A DNA stretch of 64,000 nucleotides from UBA5070 sp035913415. GTDB taxonomy: Bacteria > Fibrobacterota > Fibrobacteria > UBA5070. Of the stretch, positions 13,891-22,199 are shown in pieces (the first letter of the stretch is position 1; each line of letters begins with the position of its first letter). The notes below the pieces were generated by a model. The model made no database searches. It was not told the origin of the DNA and was given only the letters and a program-made list of their open reading frames with translations. Location of the stretch: positions 1 to 64,000 of the forward strand of contig JAMIIV010000052.1 in assembly GCA_035913415.1 (NCBI GenBank). Reading direction: 5' to 3'. Position numbers and translations under genes: made by a program.

Positions 13891-15287
13891 GGTGCGACTC
13901 CTCGGTGGCTCCACGAGCGCAGGAAGGCCTTGTGGAGGGCCTTGGCGAGGCGTCTACCGCCCTGGGGCGAGATGTGGACGAAATCGGGCGCGACCATACC
14001 CGCCGCCGCCCAGCGGGCGATGGCGTTGGGGCCCCCCATGGCTTTCTGGAGGTCCCAGAAGGCGGCCCCGGATTGCACGGCGGCACGGCGCTGGGCGTCG
14101 CGGATGGCGGCCACGGTGGGATTGGAAACGATGTTCCCCAAGGCGTCGCGGACTCCGATGTCGGCGATCCCCACCAGCAGGACGCCGGCGCCAGGGAAGG
14201 CTTGGCGGGCGCGCTGGATCACCTGGACCAGACGCTCCTGGTACCAGTGGAAACCGGCCATGGTGGTGTCGGCGACGTTCACGCCGCACTGGATCACCAC
14301 CAGCGAGTAGCCGAGCACCCGGTGGGTGGCTTGCAGACTCGCCAGGGGGATCTGGAGGAGCCCGGTCCCCGAATTCCCGCGGATGCTGAAGTTGTCGATC
14401 TGGGCTCCGGCCTTGCCGGACAGCATCTCGACGGCCTGCACGGCCACGGTGTCGCGCACCGGGAAGGACAGGCGCACCGCCGTGGTCCCCGGGAGCACCA
14501 GCGAGATGGCCCGCGGGCCTCCCGCCGGGCCGACCCAGGCGCTGGTCGAGCCGCCCGACCACGACGCTGTGACGGAATCCGTCGAATCCCCGCCGCCAGC
14601 CAGGAAGATCCTGGCCTTGTGGAATGGGGCGCCATCCGCGGGGCGGAAGTCGATCCAGTCGGCCGGGTCTTCCGTGGAGTCCAGAAGCATCGGCATCGAG
14701 GCGCGTCCGGCGATGCCGACCGATATGGGCGGCCCGCGGCGGGCCATGATGTTGCGCTCCCTCCATCCCGCCGAGAAGGTCTGGTGGATGGTGCCCCGGA
14801 AACGGGCCACCGGCGATGTGGGCGGGACCAATCCCACCCCGGTGCCACCGAAGCTTCGCTGGAGATATCGCCGCAGGTCTCCGACCAGGATGTCGCCTTC
14901 GGTGTAGGAATCTCCGAACCAGGCGATGCGGGAATGCCCGCTTTGGTCGAGGGCGTCGAAGAAGGGGGTCAGGGCCGAATCGCCCGCGCCTTCCAGGGGG
15001 ACCACTCCGATGGTGTCGAGCGAGGCCAGATCGGGTTCGACGCGGGTGCTGTCGGGCACAAGCGAGTCGGAGGCCGGCACATCGACGGAATCCGACAAGG
15101 CCGCGATGAGACTGTCGGGGACAGTGCCGGAGACCGGCGACTCGCGCAGGGAAGACACGATGTCGACGGGGCGGAACGAACCGTGGGACAGGCCGCAACG
15201 GCCCAGAAACGTGAGGCCGGCGAGGATCGCGAGTACGGTCGAACTCAGGAGGAACGGTTCCCACGTCGCCAGGCGCGACGGGCGCAT
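13887..15287 (-). CDS. membrane-anchored SGNH hydrolase-like protein
   Basis: A 466-residue protein with one N-terminal membrane segment (LLSSTVLAILAGLTFLG) and a Ser/Asp/Pro-rich linker to residue 110. The SGNH fold follows: RIAWFGDSYTEGD (block I Ser), VIQCGVNVADT (block III, GVN in place of GxND) and DFVHISPQGGRRL (block V DxxH). A beta-rich insertion of about 130 residues separates blocks I and III. It overlaps the next SGNH gene by four bases and starts seven bases after the zinc-ribbon gene, so all four genes to the MBOAT protein are likely co-translated. It is probably a second periplasmic acetyl-transfer partner. Confidence 0.82.
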   Translation of the reverse strand: MRPSRLATWEPFLLSSTVLAILAGLTFLGRCGLSHGSFRPVDIVSSLRESPVSGTVPDSLIAALSDSVDVPASDSLVPDSTRVEPDLASLDTIGVVPLEGAGDSALTPFFDALDQSGHSRIAWFGDSYTEGDILVGDLRRYLQRSFGGTGVGLVPPTSPVARFRGTIHQTFSAGWRERNIMARRGPPISVGIAGRASMPMLLDSTEDPADWIDFRPADGAPFHKARIFLAGGGDSTDSVTASWSGGSTSAWVGPAGGPRAISLVLPGTTAVRLSFPVRDTVAVQAVEMLSGKAGAQIDNFSIRGNSGTGLLQIPLASLQATHRVLGYSLVVIQCGVNVADTTMAGFHWYQERLVQVIQRARQAFPGAGVLLVGIADIGVRDALGNIVSNPTVAAIRDAQRRAAVQSGAAFWDLQKAMGGPNAIARWAAAGMVAPDFVHISPQGGRRLAKALHKAFLRSWSHRGVAP

Positions 15288-15294
15288 CGGAGGT

Positions 15295-15564
15295 TCAGGT
15301 CTTCTCGTCACTGCTTGTCGGGTGCTTCCATTTGCAGGCCGGACACACGATCCATCGCGGGAGCTTGCTGGTGGCCCATGCACCCAGGAGCGCGACCACG
15401 CAAGCGATCAGGGCTTCGGCTTCCATTCCGGCCTTGTGGAACAGCCAAGCGTTCCAGACCATGGCGGCCAGGACGACCCACAGAAGGGGGCCGGCGCCCT
15501 TCTCGGGAGCATGGCCTTCCCAGCCGCAGTTGGGACAATGGAAACGTCGCTTGCGAAAAAGCAT
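15295..15564 (-). CDS. small zinc-ribbon membrane protein
   Basis: An 89-residue protein of unknown family. HCPNCGWEG near the start and VCPACKWKH near the end give two CxxC knuckles that could form one zinc ribbon across the protein. Between them lie two hydrophobic segments (LLWVVLAAMVWNAWLF and ALIACVVALLGAWATS), so both Cys pairs would face the same side of the membrane. It sits between serC and the first SGNH gene with a seven-base gap to the latter. Its membership of the acyltransferase operon suggests a membrane role there, but function is not assigned. Confidence 0.75.
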   Translation of the reverse strand: MLFRKRRFHCPNCGWEGHAPEKGAGPLLWVVLAAMVWNAWLFHKAGMEAEALIACVVALLGAWATSKLPRWIVCPACKWKHPTSSDEKT

Positions 15565-15619
15565 GGGGGGGAAGAGGCTCCCTCCCCCCGCACCGGGCGG
15601 GAGGAGGGAAGACCCCATA

Positions 15620-16696
15620 TCAGCCGTTGGACTTCTCGAAATCGCGCATCGCCTCGATCATGGCGTCGATGCCGGCTTCGGGCATGGCGTTGTAGATCGA
15701 GCAGCGGAAGCCGCCCACGGAGCGGTGGCCGGTGAAGTCGACCATGCCGCGCGACAAGCACAGCTTCTTGAACGGATCTTCGTGGTCCTTGTTCAGGGGC
15801 ACGAAGCAGACGTTCATGCGCGAACGATCCTCGACGGCCACCGTGCCCTGGAACAGGGGGTTGCGGTCGATCTCGGCGTAGAGCTTGGCGGCCTTGGCGT
15901 CGTTGATCTTCTGGATGCCGGGGATTCCGCCCTGGCCTTCCAGCCACTGCAGCACCAGGTCGAGCACGAAGATGCCGAACGCCGGAGGGGTGTTGAACAT
16001 GCTGCCGTTGTCGATGTGGGTGCGGTAGTCGGCCATGGTGGGAATCACGCGGTCGACCTTGCCAAGCAGGTCCTTGCGCACGATCACCAGCGTGACACCC
16101 GAGGGGCCGAGGTTCTTCTGGGCGCCGGCGTAGATCACGCCGAACTTGTTGACGTCCAGCACACGCGAGCAGATGTCGGAGCTCATGTCCGAGACCAGGG
16201 GGATGCCCACGTTCGGGAATTCGTGCAACTGCGTGCCGAAAATCGTGTTGTTGGAGGTCACGTGCAGGTACTTGGCCCCGGGCGTGGTCACGAGGTTCTT
16301 CGGGATGGACTTGTAGGTGCCGTCGGCTTCCTTGCTGGAGGCGATGACGTTGACCTTGCCGAACAGCTTCGCTTCCTTGATGGCCTTGGAGGCCCAGGTG
16401 CCGGTGTCGGTGTAGTCGGCGCATTCGGTGGACGCCAGGATGTTCTGGGGGACCTGCGCGAACTGGGTGCTGGCGCCCCCCTGCACGAAGATCACCGCGT
16501 AGTCGTCGGAGATGCCCATGAGCTTGCGCAGGCGGGCTTCGGCGGAGGCCACGACCGGTTCGTAGAGCTTGGAGCGGTGGGAACATTCCAGGACACCGAT
16601 GCCCGACCCCTTGAAGTCGAGGATGGCGGCGGCGGCTTGTTCGACGACGGGGCGGGGCAGGATGGCGGGGCCCGAGCTGAAGTTCCAGGTGGTCAT
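15620..16696 (-). CDS. serC: phosphoserine aminotransferase
   Basis: A 358-residue class V PLP enzyme. WNFSSGPAILPRPV at the N-terminus, VQGGASTQFAQVPQN, GTWASKAIKEA, IYAGAQKNLGPSG (Schiff-base Lys) and DFTGHRSVGGFRCSIYNAM at the C-terminus are all SerC signatures. It converts 3-phosphohydroxypyruvate and glutamate to phosphoserine in serine synthesis, and the family can also serve pyridoxine synthesis. The ATG overlaps the queF stop by four bases. No serA or serB is seen nearby, so its operon partners are unrelated metabolic and envelope genes. Confidence 0.95.
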   Translation of the reverse strand: MTTWNFSSGPAILPRPVVEQAAAAILDFKGSGIGVLECSHRSKLYEPVVASAEARLRKLMGISDDYAVIFVQGGASTQFAQVPQNILASTECADYTDTGTWASKAIKEAKLFGKVNVIASSKEADGTYKSIPKNLVTTPGAKYLHVTSNNTIFGTQLHEFPNVGIPLVSDMSSDICSRVLDVNKFGVIYAGAQKNLGPSGVTLVIVRKDLLGKVDRVIPTMADYRTHIDNGSMFNTPPAFGIFVLDLVLQWLEGQGGIPGIQKINDAKAAKLYAEIDRNPLFQGTVAVEDRSRMNVCFVPLNKDHEDPFKKLCLSRGMVDFTGHRSVGGFRCSIYNAMPEAGIDAMIEAMRDFEKSNG

Positions 16697-17106
16697 GGCT
16701 GCACGTCTCCGTAGGTGGCGATGGCTGTGGTGGTGATGCCGCCCCGCGCGTTGAAGATTCCACGAATCTCCATCCACGCCGGCTTGCAGGCCTTCACGAG
16801 ATCCCTGAGCAGCAGATTGACCACATGCTCGTGGAAGATCCCTTGATTCCTGTAATAGAGCAAATACTCCTTGAAGCTCTTGAGTTCAAGGCAGTGCGCT
16901 TGGGGCCGATAGCGAATTTCCAGCGTCGCGAAGTCGGGCAGACCGGTCTTGGGGCACACGCAGGTGAATTCGGACGTATTGATTTCCAGCACCGTGCGGG
17001 AGTTCGGGAACTGGAAGGCCCACGTTTCGATTTCGGGTGTTTCGAGGGCGGGGATGTGGTCTTGGCGACCCTCGTAGGAACTGTCCGATGGGGAGAGAAG
17101 GCTCAT
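16693..17106 (-). CDS. queF: preQ0 reductase, type I
   Basis: A 137-residue short-form QueF (tunnelling-fold). The catalytic Cys lies in FTCVCPKTGLPDFA and the family signature in CLELKSFKEYLLYYRNQGIFHEH. It reduces 7-cyano-7-deazaguanine to 7-aminomethyl-7-deazaguanine with NADPH in queuosine tRNA modification. It overlaps both the lipoprotein gene upstream and serC downstream by four bases (ATGA on each side). The other queuosine genes are not in this window, so it is separated from its pathway. Confidence 0.95.
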   Translation of the reverse strand: MSLLSPSDSSYEGRQDHIPALETPEIETWAFQFPNSRTVLEINTSEFTCVCPKTGLPDFATLEIRYRPQAHCLELKSFKEYLLYYRNQGIFHEHVVNLLLRDLVKACKPAWMEIRGIFNARGGITTTAIATYGDVQP

Positions 17107-17825
17107 GGCGTCTCCTGCTGGATGGGATGGGCGAGCACGTGGCCGAAGCGCGCGTTCAGGATCGCGCTGGAGGCGGGGTCCTGGGCGGACACGACCAGAG
17201 CCAGCGCCTGGTGGCGGGGCCGAAATCCCCAGAGCCTCTCGAAATCCTTCCAGACATCGACACGTTCTGTCAGGACGCTGTCGGAGGGGTCGCGGGCGTC
17301 GCGAAGCACGACCACCTTGGGGTGGAGATTGTCGCGGTCCACCCAGGTGGCGCCCCGGTCCTTGCGAGCGCTCCACACGTAGCGCACGGTCTTGGGGAAG
17401 CCGAAGGCCGATGCCAGGGTGACGTCCAGCGCCATCACCGCGGAGGGGGACCGACGGCGCGGGAAGGCGGCGCTGTCGACGGTGCGTCCTGGGCTCCAGG
17501 TCCAGGTGAGAACCGGATGGGATTCGGCATCCCAGCGGACCTTGCGCCTCCAGCGACTGGGGGTGCCGCCGCGGGATTCGATCACCAGCATGGTGTCCGG
17601 CGACAGGGAGTCCAGGCGCAAGTCCGGGAGTCGTCCTTGGTCGGCGGGAGAGCAGCGCCAGCCGTCGAGATCCGCGCCGAAATCGGTGAGATCCAGGACG
17701 CCGGGCGCATCCTTGAGGGCCACCGGCGTGCGCCAATCGCAACCGGAGACCAGGAGCAGCAGGCCCAGACCCGCCGCCCGGAGGACTCGTGTATCGAGCC
17801 GGGGCCGGTAGGATGGAGCGTGCAT
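17103..17825 (-). CDS. DUF3047-like lipoprotein
   Basis: A 240-residue predicted lipoprotein: VLRAAGLGLLLLVSGC ends in a lipobox Cys. The mature part is a beta-rich domain with RWRRKVRWDAESHPVLTWTW, which resembles the W.WKV core of DUF3047 proteins, and AVMALDVTLASAFGFPKTVRYVWS. No catalytic motif is evident. The start at ATG 17825 follows AGGAA; an earlier reading would run into the tRNA-Cys gene. It is the first gene of the minus-strand run to the MBOAT gene. Family assignment is by pattern only. Confidence 0.65.
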   Translation of the reverse strand: MHAPSYRPRLDTRVLRAAGLGLLLLVSGCDWRTPVALKDAPGVLDLTDFGADLDGWRCSPADQGRLPDLRLDSLSPDTMLVIESRGGTPSRWRRKVRWDAESHPVLTWTWSPGRTVDSAAFPRRRSPSAVMALDVTLASAFGFPKTVRYVWSARKDRGATWVDRDNLHPKVVVLRDARDPSDSVLTERVDVWKDFERLWGFRPRHQALALVVSAQDPASSAILNARFGHVLAHPIQQETP

Positions 17826-17840
17826 GGTGTGTTCCTGAAG

Positions 17841-17911
17841 AGGTGCCACCCGGATTCGAACCGGGGTTGACGGTTTTGCAGACCGCTCCCTAACCACTTG
17901 GGTATGGCACC
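17841..17911 (-). tRNA. tRNA-Cys (anticodon GCA)
   Basis: The minus strand folds as a full cloverleaf: acceptor GGTGCCA/TGGCACC, a three-pair D stem CCC/GGG, anticodon stem GCGGT/ACCGT with loop CTGCAAA (anticodon GCA), variable loop CAAC and T stem CCCGG/CCGGG with TTCGAAT. The discriminator base is U, the known Cys identity element. CCA is not encoded. It lies 15 bp upstream of the lipoprotein start and on the same strand. Confidence 0.96.
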
Positions 17912-17955
17912 GAAGAACGTGAAAGATAATTCAGGGGCGTGATGTTGGGTAGGGG

Positions 17956-17983
17956 TGGACTGGCGTGCAATAAGTGGTATGAT
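17956..17983 (+). promoter_or_regulatory. candidate promoter of chemoreceptor-tip/ODP pair
   Basis: TATGAT at 17978-17983 within GTGGTATGATCC (extended -10 type), with TGGACT at 17956-17961 as a weak -35 and a 16-bp spacer. The GTG start at 17990 lies six bases past the -10, implying a leaderless message. GGTATGAT also occurs before the receiver gene at 30550. Confidence 0.4.
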
Positions 17984-17989
17984 CCCGGC

Positions 17990-18658
17990 GTGCCTCTCCC
18001 CGTCACCACTTCCCGAGTGCGCTCGGCGCAGCTCACCACCGATCTCTACCGGGCCTGCATGACCTTGGCCGTCGAGGCGCGCGCGTTGCTGGTCGAAAAC
18101 GAAGGTCTCAAGCGGCTGGGTCTCAACGCCGAAGTCCTGGCCGCACACACTGGGGCGGAGGGTGGTGGTCTGGAAGTCATCGTCGCCGAGATCGGTCGAC
18201 TCTCGCGGGCCATCGGGGTGCTGGTCGCCGAACTGGGGCAAGCTGCCGAGGATCTCTCCGACGAATCCATCCGGCTGCTCCACCTGGCCCATCAACACGG
18301 CAGCTACGCCGGGGGCTGGAAGGCGGGAATCGGCGACCTTTCCGTCGCCACCTACCGGGCGCGCCTGGACCATGTCGGACAGGAGCGAAGCAGTCGCCTC
18401 GCCCGTCTGGATTCCAGGCTCCACACCATCGGAGGATTGGTGGAAGATCTCCGCCGGATCGCGCTTTCGATCCCGCCCGTCACCACCATGATCCGGATCG
18501 TCACCGCCGAGGTGCGTCTCCACACCGAAGCCCTGCTGGCCACCGCCGACGGGCTCAGGACGTTCCACGGGCATCTGGAAGAAAAGGTCGAACGGATGGG
18601 ACTGGTGCGCTGTTCGGGCGCGACGGTCCTGAGGGAATTGGGGGAACGAGACGCATGA
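17990..18658 (+). CDS. cytoplasmic chemoreceptor-tip-like helical protein
   Basis: A 222-residue all-helical protein without membrane segments. Residues 44-73, reading LGLNAEVLAAHTGAEGGG then LEVIVAEIGRLSR, follow the conserved hairpin tip of methyl-accepting chemotaxis proteins (LALNAAIEAARAGExGRGFAVVAxEVRxLA), in a degenerate form. The rest gives short flanking helices, so it is far shorter than a normal receptor. It overlaps the next gene by four bases; that gene encodes an oxygen-binding di-iron protein. In Treponema denticola a related di-iron protein works with a cytoplasmic chemoreceptor, so oxygen sensing is a reasonable inference. ATG 17942 is an alternative start, but would lie upstream of the candidate -10. 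Confidence 0.6.
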   Translation: MPLPVTTSRVRSAQLTTDLYRACMTLAVEARALLVENEGLKRLGLNAEVLAAHTGAEGGGLEVIVAEIGRLSRAIGVLVAELGQAAEDLSDESIRLLHLAHQHGSYAGGWKAGIGDLSVATYRARLDHVGQERSSRLARLDSRLHTIGGLVEDLRRIALSIPPVTTMIRIVTAEVRLHTEALLATADGLRTFHGHLEEKVERMGLVRCSGATVLRELGERDA

Positions 18659-19395
18659 AGATCCACAAGCTCGCCGAGGCCGACGATCTCGCCTGGTACG
18701 TCCTGGGGCGCGATCCCGCGAAGTCGGAATCCGTCATCGATACCAACGAATACCTCATCCACAGCGGCGACGAGGCCATCCTTCTCGATCCTGGCGGCAC
18801 CGAGGTCTTTCCCCACGTGGTGTCCACGCTTTCGCGCATCCTGCCCATCGACCAGGTGCGGCACTTTCTCTGCTCGCACCAGGATCCCGACGTGTTCTCG
18901 TCGTTGCCGCTGTGGATGGGGCTCTGTCCCAAGGCGACCATCTACCTGTCGTGGGTCTGGGCGGGATTTGTCGCCCACTACGGGCACGAATACGTGGATC
19001 GCTTCGAGACTGTGCCCGACGAAGGCATGCGCGTGCATGTCGGACGCCGCGAATTCCACCTCGTGCCGGCCCACTACCTGCATTCCTCCGGGAATTTCCA
19101 CCTCTACGACCCCGTCCTCAAGATCCTGTTCTCCGGCGACGTCGGAGCCGCTCTCCTGCCGCCCGGCGACCAGCCCCTGTTCGTCGAGGACTTCGCGGCC
19201 CACGTGCCCCTCATGGAAGGATTCCACCGCCGTTGGATGCCCTCCGAACGCGCCCGCGACCATTGGCTGGCCCGGGTGCGGCAGCTCGAGATCCGCATGA
19301 TCTGCCCGCAGCACGGAAGCATCTTCCAGGGCGAAGACGTGCCGCGTTTCCTCGACTGGTTCGGCAAACTGGAGCTGGGCTCCGCCACGGCCTGA
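18655..19395 (+). CDS. oxygen-binding di-iron (ODP/FDP-like) protein
   Basis: A 246-residue metallo-beta-lactamase-fold protein of the flavodiiron type but without a flavodoxin domain. Candidate iron ligands are in order: HQDPD (H75, D77, D79), LHSSGNF (H143), SGDVG (D162) and CPQHG (H219). It matches the stand-alone ODP group, for which reversible O2 or iron binding has been reported, rather than full NO/O2 reductases. Its ATG overlaps the preceding chemoreceptor-tip gene (ATGA), which points to a sensory pair. It converges on the ZntB-like gene with a 15-bp gap. Confidence 0.8.
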   Translation: MKIHKLAEADDLAWYVLGRDPAKSESVIDTNEYLIHSGDEAILLDPGGTEVFPHVVSTLSRILPIDQVRHFLCSHQDPDVFSSLPLWMGLCPKATIYLSWVWAGFVAHYGHEYVDRFETVPDEGMRVHVGRREFHLVPAHYLHSSGNFHLYDPVLKILFSGDVGAALLPPGDQPLFVEDFAAHVPLMEGFHRRWMPSERARDHWLARVRQLEIRMICPQHGSIFQGEDVPRFLDWFGKLELGSATA

Positions 19396-19410
19396 GGCGG
19401 GATCGGCGGT

Positions 19411-20451
19411 TTACTCCCGACGTCTCCCCAGGAACCACCACGAGAGGATACCGGTCGTGGCCACCAGCCAGGCGGCCACCAGGGCGAATCCATGGGGTGA
19501 ATCAGACCAGGGAATGCCCCCCACGTTCATCCCGAACAGGCCCGCGGTCATGTTGATGGGAAGCGCCAGCACCGTCACGACCGTCAGCACGAACAGAGTC
19601 CGGTTGGTCTGCTCGTTCACCTGCGCGCCCACCTCTTCCTGCAGCAGGCGGATGCGCTCGGCGAGGGCGACGGAATCCGACACCGCCGCGGAGAATTCCT
19701 CGGCGGCCTGGCGCATCTCCTGCAGGTCCGAACCACGGATCCAGGAGGGGGGGCGCGACAGCAGGCGGAACAATGCGGTGGGCTCGGGGGCGAGCAGTCG
19801 TTGCAGCCGCACCAGGACACGGCGGAGCGCTCCCAGCTCGCCGCGACTCCAGGCCAGGCGGTTTTCCAGCAGCCCGTCCTCGATGGCGTTCACGCGCGAT
19901 GTCGCCTGGCGCGCGATGTCGACAAGCCCCTGGGCCTGGTAGAGCAGCAGTTGGGCGAACAGCTCGGAAGGGGAGTCGAACGTCCCGCCTCCGCGAACCC
20001 GTTCGCGCAGTCGGTCGATCGATCGCAACGGCTTCAAACGCGCGCTGACCAGAATCCGGGGCCCCAGCGCCAGGATCGCCGTCGAGATCGCCTTCGGGTC
20101 GAAACCGAAGTCGAACAGCACATCGTGGACCACCGCCACCAGCGATTCGTCCTCCTGCTCCAGGCGCGTGGAGCCGATGTCCTCGTGCAGCGATTCGTGG
20201 AAGGCTTCGGGCAGATCCAGATGCTCGCGCATCCAAGGAGCCCCCGCGCTGTTGGCCAGGGAAAAGTGCAGCCACAGAAACGTGCCGGGCTCGGCCACCA
20301 GCTCACGCACATGAGCCCGACTGGCCTGCGCCATCGAGACCGCCTCCGCCGGGACGCCGGGGCGGAACACAAAGCCCCAGACCAATCCCGTCCGGTCCGA
20401 TCCGTACGACGCCTCGCGCGGATCCTGGCCCTCCCCCACAGCGCCCCCCAT
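19411..20451 (-). CDS. CorA/ZntB-family divalent cation transporter
   Basis: A 346-residue protein with a large cytoplasmic alpha/beta domain, a long helical stalk (about 180-275) and two C-terminal membrane helices (LFVLTVVTVLALPINMTAGL and GFALVAAWLVATTGILSWWF). The pore signature GMNVGG follows the first helix. EPGTFLWLHFSLANS at the N-terminus and the acidic EQEDESLVAVVHDVLFDF are typical of the ZntB branch. It would carry Zn2+ or Mg2+ as a pentamer. The gene is single, downstream of the enolase terminators on the same strand. Confidence 0.88.
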   Translation of the reverse strand: MGGAVGEGQDPREASYGSDRTGLVWGFVFRPGVPAEAVSMAQASRAHVRELVAEPGTFLWLHFSLANSAGAPWMREHLDLPEAFHESLHEDIGSTRLEQEDESLVAVVHDVLFDFGFDPKAISTAILALGPRILVSARLKPLRSIDRLRERVRGGGTFDSPSELFAQLLLYQAQGLVDIARQATSRVNAIEDGLLENRLAWSRGELGALRRVLVRLQRLLAPEPTALFRLLSRPPSWIRGSDLQEMRQAAEEFSAAVSDSVALAERIRLLQEEVGAQVNEQTNRTLFVLTVVTVLALPINMTAGLFGMNVGGIPWSDSPHGFALVAAWLVATTGILSWWFLGRRRE

Positions 20452-20602
20452 TCCAACACCCCCGTGCGATGGCGCGGGGTCAGCCGTGCAAAACTACCCC
20501 ATCGCCCCCGCCACCCCCCAGAACGCAACAGCCACGCAACATCGCCCCGTGTCTCCTAACGGGGTCAAGATGGCGAGGATCGGCCTGGCCTCCCCAGAAA
20601 CG

Positions 20603-20637
20603 AAAAAGCTCCCGCTCGTCCAGTGGACGGCGGGAGC
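20603..20637 (-). terminator. intrinsic terminator, second after eno
   Basis: On the minus strand GCTCCCG pairs with CGGGAGC, with a nested GTCCA/TGGAC stem, and TTTTT follows (20607-20603). It is the second of two hairpins downstream of eno, in a repeat of the first unit. Confidence 0.8.
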
Positions 20638-20759
20638 CTGAATCCGTGCATTCCTCCTTTGAGGCCTGGATGAGGGATGCAGTCGAAGCCAACTGAACCC
20701 GTCTGCCGTCCGTGTTCGGGACGGCGAGAGGTGAAGATGGCGAGAATGCGCCCCCCACG

Positions 20760-20800
20760 AAAAGAGCCACCGGCCTTACGGCTCGGTGGCTCTCGTTTTT
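20760..20800 (-). terminator. intrinsic terminator, first after eno
   Basis: GAGCCACCG (20764-20772) pairs with CGGTGGCTC (20784-20792) around a GCC/GGC inner stem. A T-run follows on both strands (TTTT on minus at 20763-20760; TTTTT on plus at 20796-20800), so it can end transcription from either side. It lies about 120 bp after the eno stop. Confidence 0.85.
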
Positions 20801-20915
20801 CAAACCAGTCCTTTGAGGCCTGGATCGGGGATGCAGACGAAGCGACCTGACCCCGACCGCGTCCGCTTTGGGACGCAGAGGGGTCAGGGAGCGAGTATGC
20901 GCCCCGAGACAGGTC

Positions 20916-22199
20916 TCAAAGCTTGTGGAGAACGGCCTTGGAGGCAAGCTGCTCTTCGATGCGCAGCAGCTGGTTGTACTTGGCGATACGATCGGTGCGC
21001 GAGAGCGAACCGGTCTTGATCTGGCCGGCGCCCGTGCCCACGGCGAGGTCGGCGATGAAGGCGTCTTCGGTCTCGCCCGAACGGTGCGAGGAGATCACGC
21101 CGTAGCCGGCCTTCTGGGCCATCTTGATGGCGTCGAGGGTCTCGGTGACGGTGCCGATCTGGTTGACCTTGATGAGGATCGCGTTGGCGGCGCCCATCTT
21201 GATGCCCTTGGCCAAGCGGACGGGGTTGGTCACGAAGAAGTCGTCGCCGACGATCTGGATCTTCTTGCCCAGGGCCTTGGTGAAGGTCACGTAGCCGTCC
21301 CAGTCGCTCTGGTCGAGGCCGTCTTCGATCGAGTAGATCGGGTACTTCTTGACCCACTCGGTGTACTTGGCGACCATCTCGGCGGTGGTGAACAGCTTGT
21401 CCGGAGCCGACTTCCAGAACTTGTAGCCCTTGCGGTCGCCTTCGTCGAACAGCTCCGAGGAGGCGCAGTCGAGGGCGATCTTGATCTGGGAACCGGGCTT
21501 GTAGCCGGCGGCCACGATGGCCTCCATGATCACTTCGAGGGCCTGGTCGTTGGACAGGTTCGGCGCGAAGCCGCCTTCGTCGCCGACGGCGGTGATGTGC
21601 TTGCCCTTCTTCAGGATGCCCTTCAGGCAGTGGAAGATCTCGGTGATCCAGCGCAGACCTTCGGAGAAGGACTTGGCGCCGACCGGGGCGATCATGAATT
21701 CCTGGAAGTCGATCAGGTTGTCGGCGTGCTTGCCGCCGTTGATGATGTTGGCCATCGGCAGCGGGAGCGTGAAGGTCTTGTTCTTGTGCAGCTTGCCGAT
21801 GTACTTCCACAGGGGCAGGCCCTTGGAGGCGGCGGCGGCGCGGCAGACGGCCATGGAGACGGCCAGCATGGCGTTGGCGCCCAGGTTGCCCTTGTTCTCG
21901 GTTCCGTCGAGGGCGATCATGGCCTTGTCGACGGCCTTCTGGTCTTCGGCGTCCATGCCCTTGAGGGCCTTGGCGATCGGGCCGTTGACGTTCTCGACGG
22001 CCTTGAGCACGCCGCGACCCAGGTAGACCTTCTTGTCGCCGTCGCGAAGCTCCACGGCCTCGAATTCGCCGGTGGAGGCGCCCGAGGGCACCGCCGCGGT
22101 TCCGAACGAACCGTCGTCGAGGAGGACGTCGGCTTCCACAGTGGGGTTGCCGCGGGAGTCGAGAATCTGGCGAGCGACGATCTTCTTGATCTTGGGCAT
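20916..22199 (-). CDS. eno: enolase
   Basis: A 427-residue enolase. Signatures are complete: ARQILDSRGNPTVE, AVPSGASTGEFEA, GANAMLAVSMAVCRAAA, NIINGGKHADN, VGDEGGFAPNL, IYSIEDGLDQSDWDGY (metal-binding Glu and Asp), VGDDFFVTNP, ANAILIKVNQIGTVTET (catalytic Lys) and SHRSGETEDAFIADLAVG. It interconverts 2-phosphoglycerate and phosphoenolpyruvate. GGAGAG lies seven bases before ATG 22199. A minus-strand TATTCT at about 22240 with CTTACC upstream could be the promoter. Two intrinsic terminators follow the gene, in keeping with a strongly expressed single-gene unit. Confidence 0.97.
   Translation of the reverse strand: MPKIKKIVARQILDSRGNPTVEADVLLDDGSFGTAAVPSGASTGEFEAVELRDGDKKVYLGRGVLKAVENVNGPIAKALKGMDAEDQKAVDKAMIALDGTENKGNLGANAMLAVSMAVCRAAAASKGLPLWKYIGKLHKNKTFTLPLPMANIINGGKHADNLIDFQEFMIAPVGAKSFSEGLRWITEIFHCLKGILKKGKHITAVGDEGGFAPNLSNDQALEVIMEAIVAAGYKPGSQIKIALDCASSELFDEGDRKGYKFWKSAPDKLFTTAEMVAKYTEWVKKYPIYSIEDGLDQSDWDGYVTFTKALGKKIQIVGDDFFVTNPVRLAKGIKMGAANAILIKVNQIGTVTETLDAIKMAQKAGYGVISSHRSGETEDAFIADLAVGTGAGQIKTGSLSRTDRIAKYNQLLRIEEQLASKAVLHKL

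Larger units (their letters stand above)
20452..20915. other. 464-bp intergenic repeat/terminator region
   Basis: The space between the ZntB-like gene and eno (both minus strand) has no credible ORF. It holds two tandem copies of a roughly 154-bp unit, each with a strong hairpin followed by TCCTTTGAGGCCTGGAT (20655 and 20809) and GGATGCAG. The part next to eno contains GAGTATGCGCCCCGAGAC, a word also present in the repeat at 10952-11200. The ZntB promoter is presumably in 20452-20600, but no clear hexamers were seen. Confidence 0.7.

Noticed and set aside
17826..17897. A longer N-terminus for the DUF3047-like lipoprotein
   Set aside because: The extension would be encoded by the tRNA-Cys gene and places 24 polar residues before the signal peptide.
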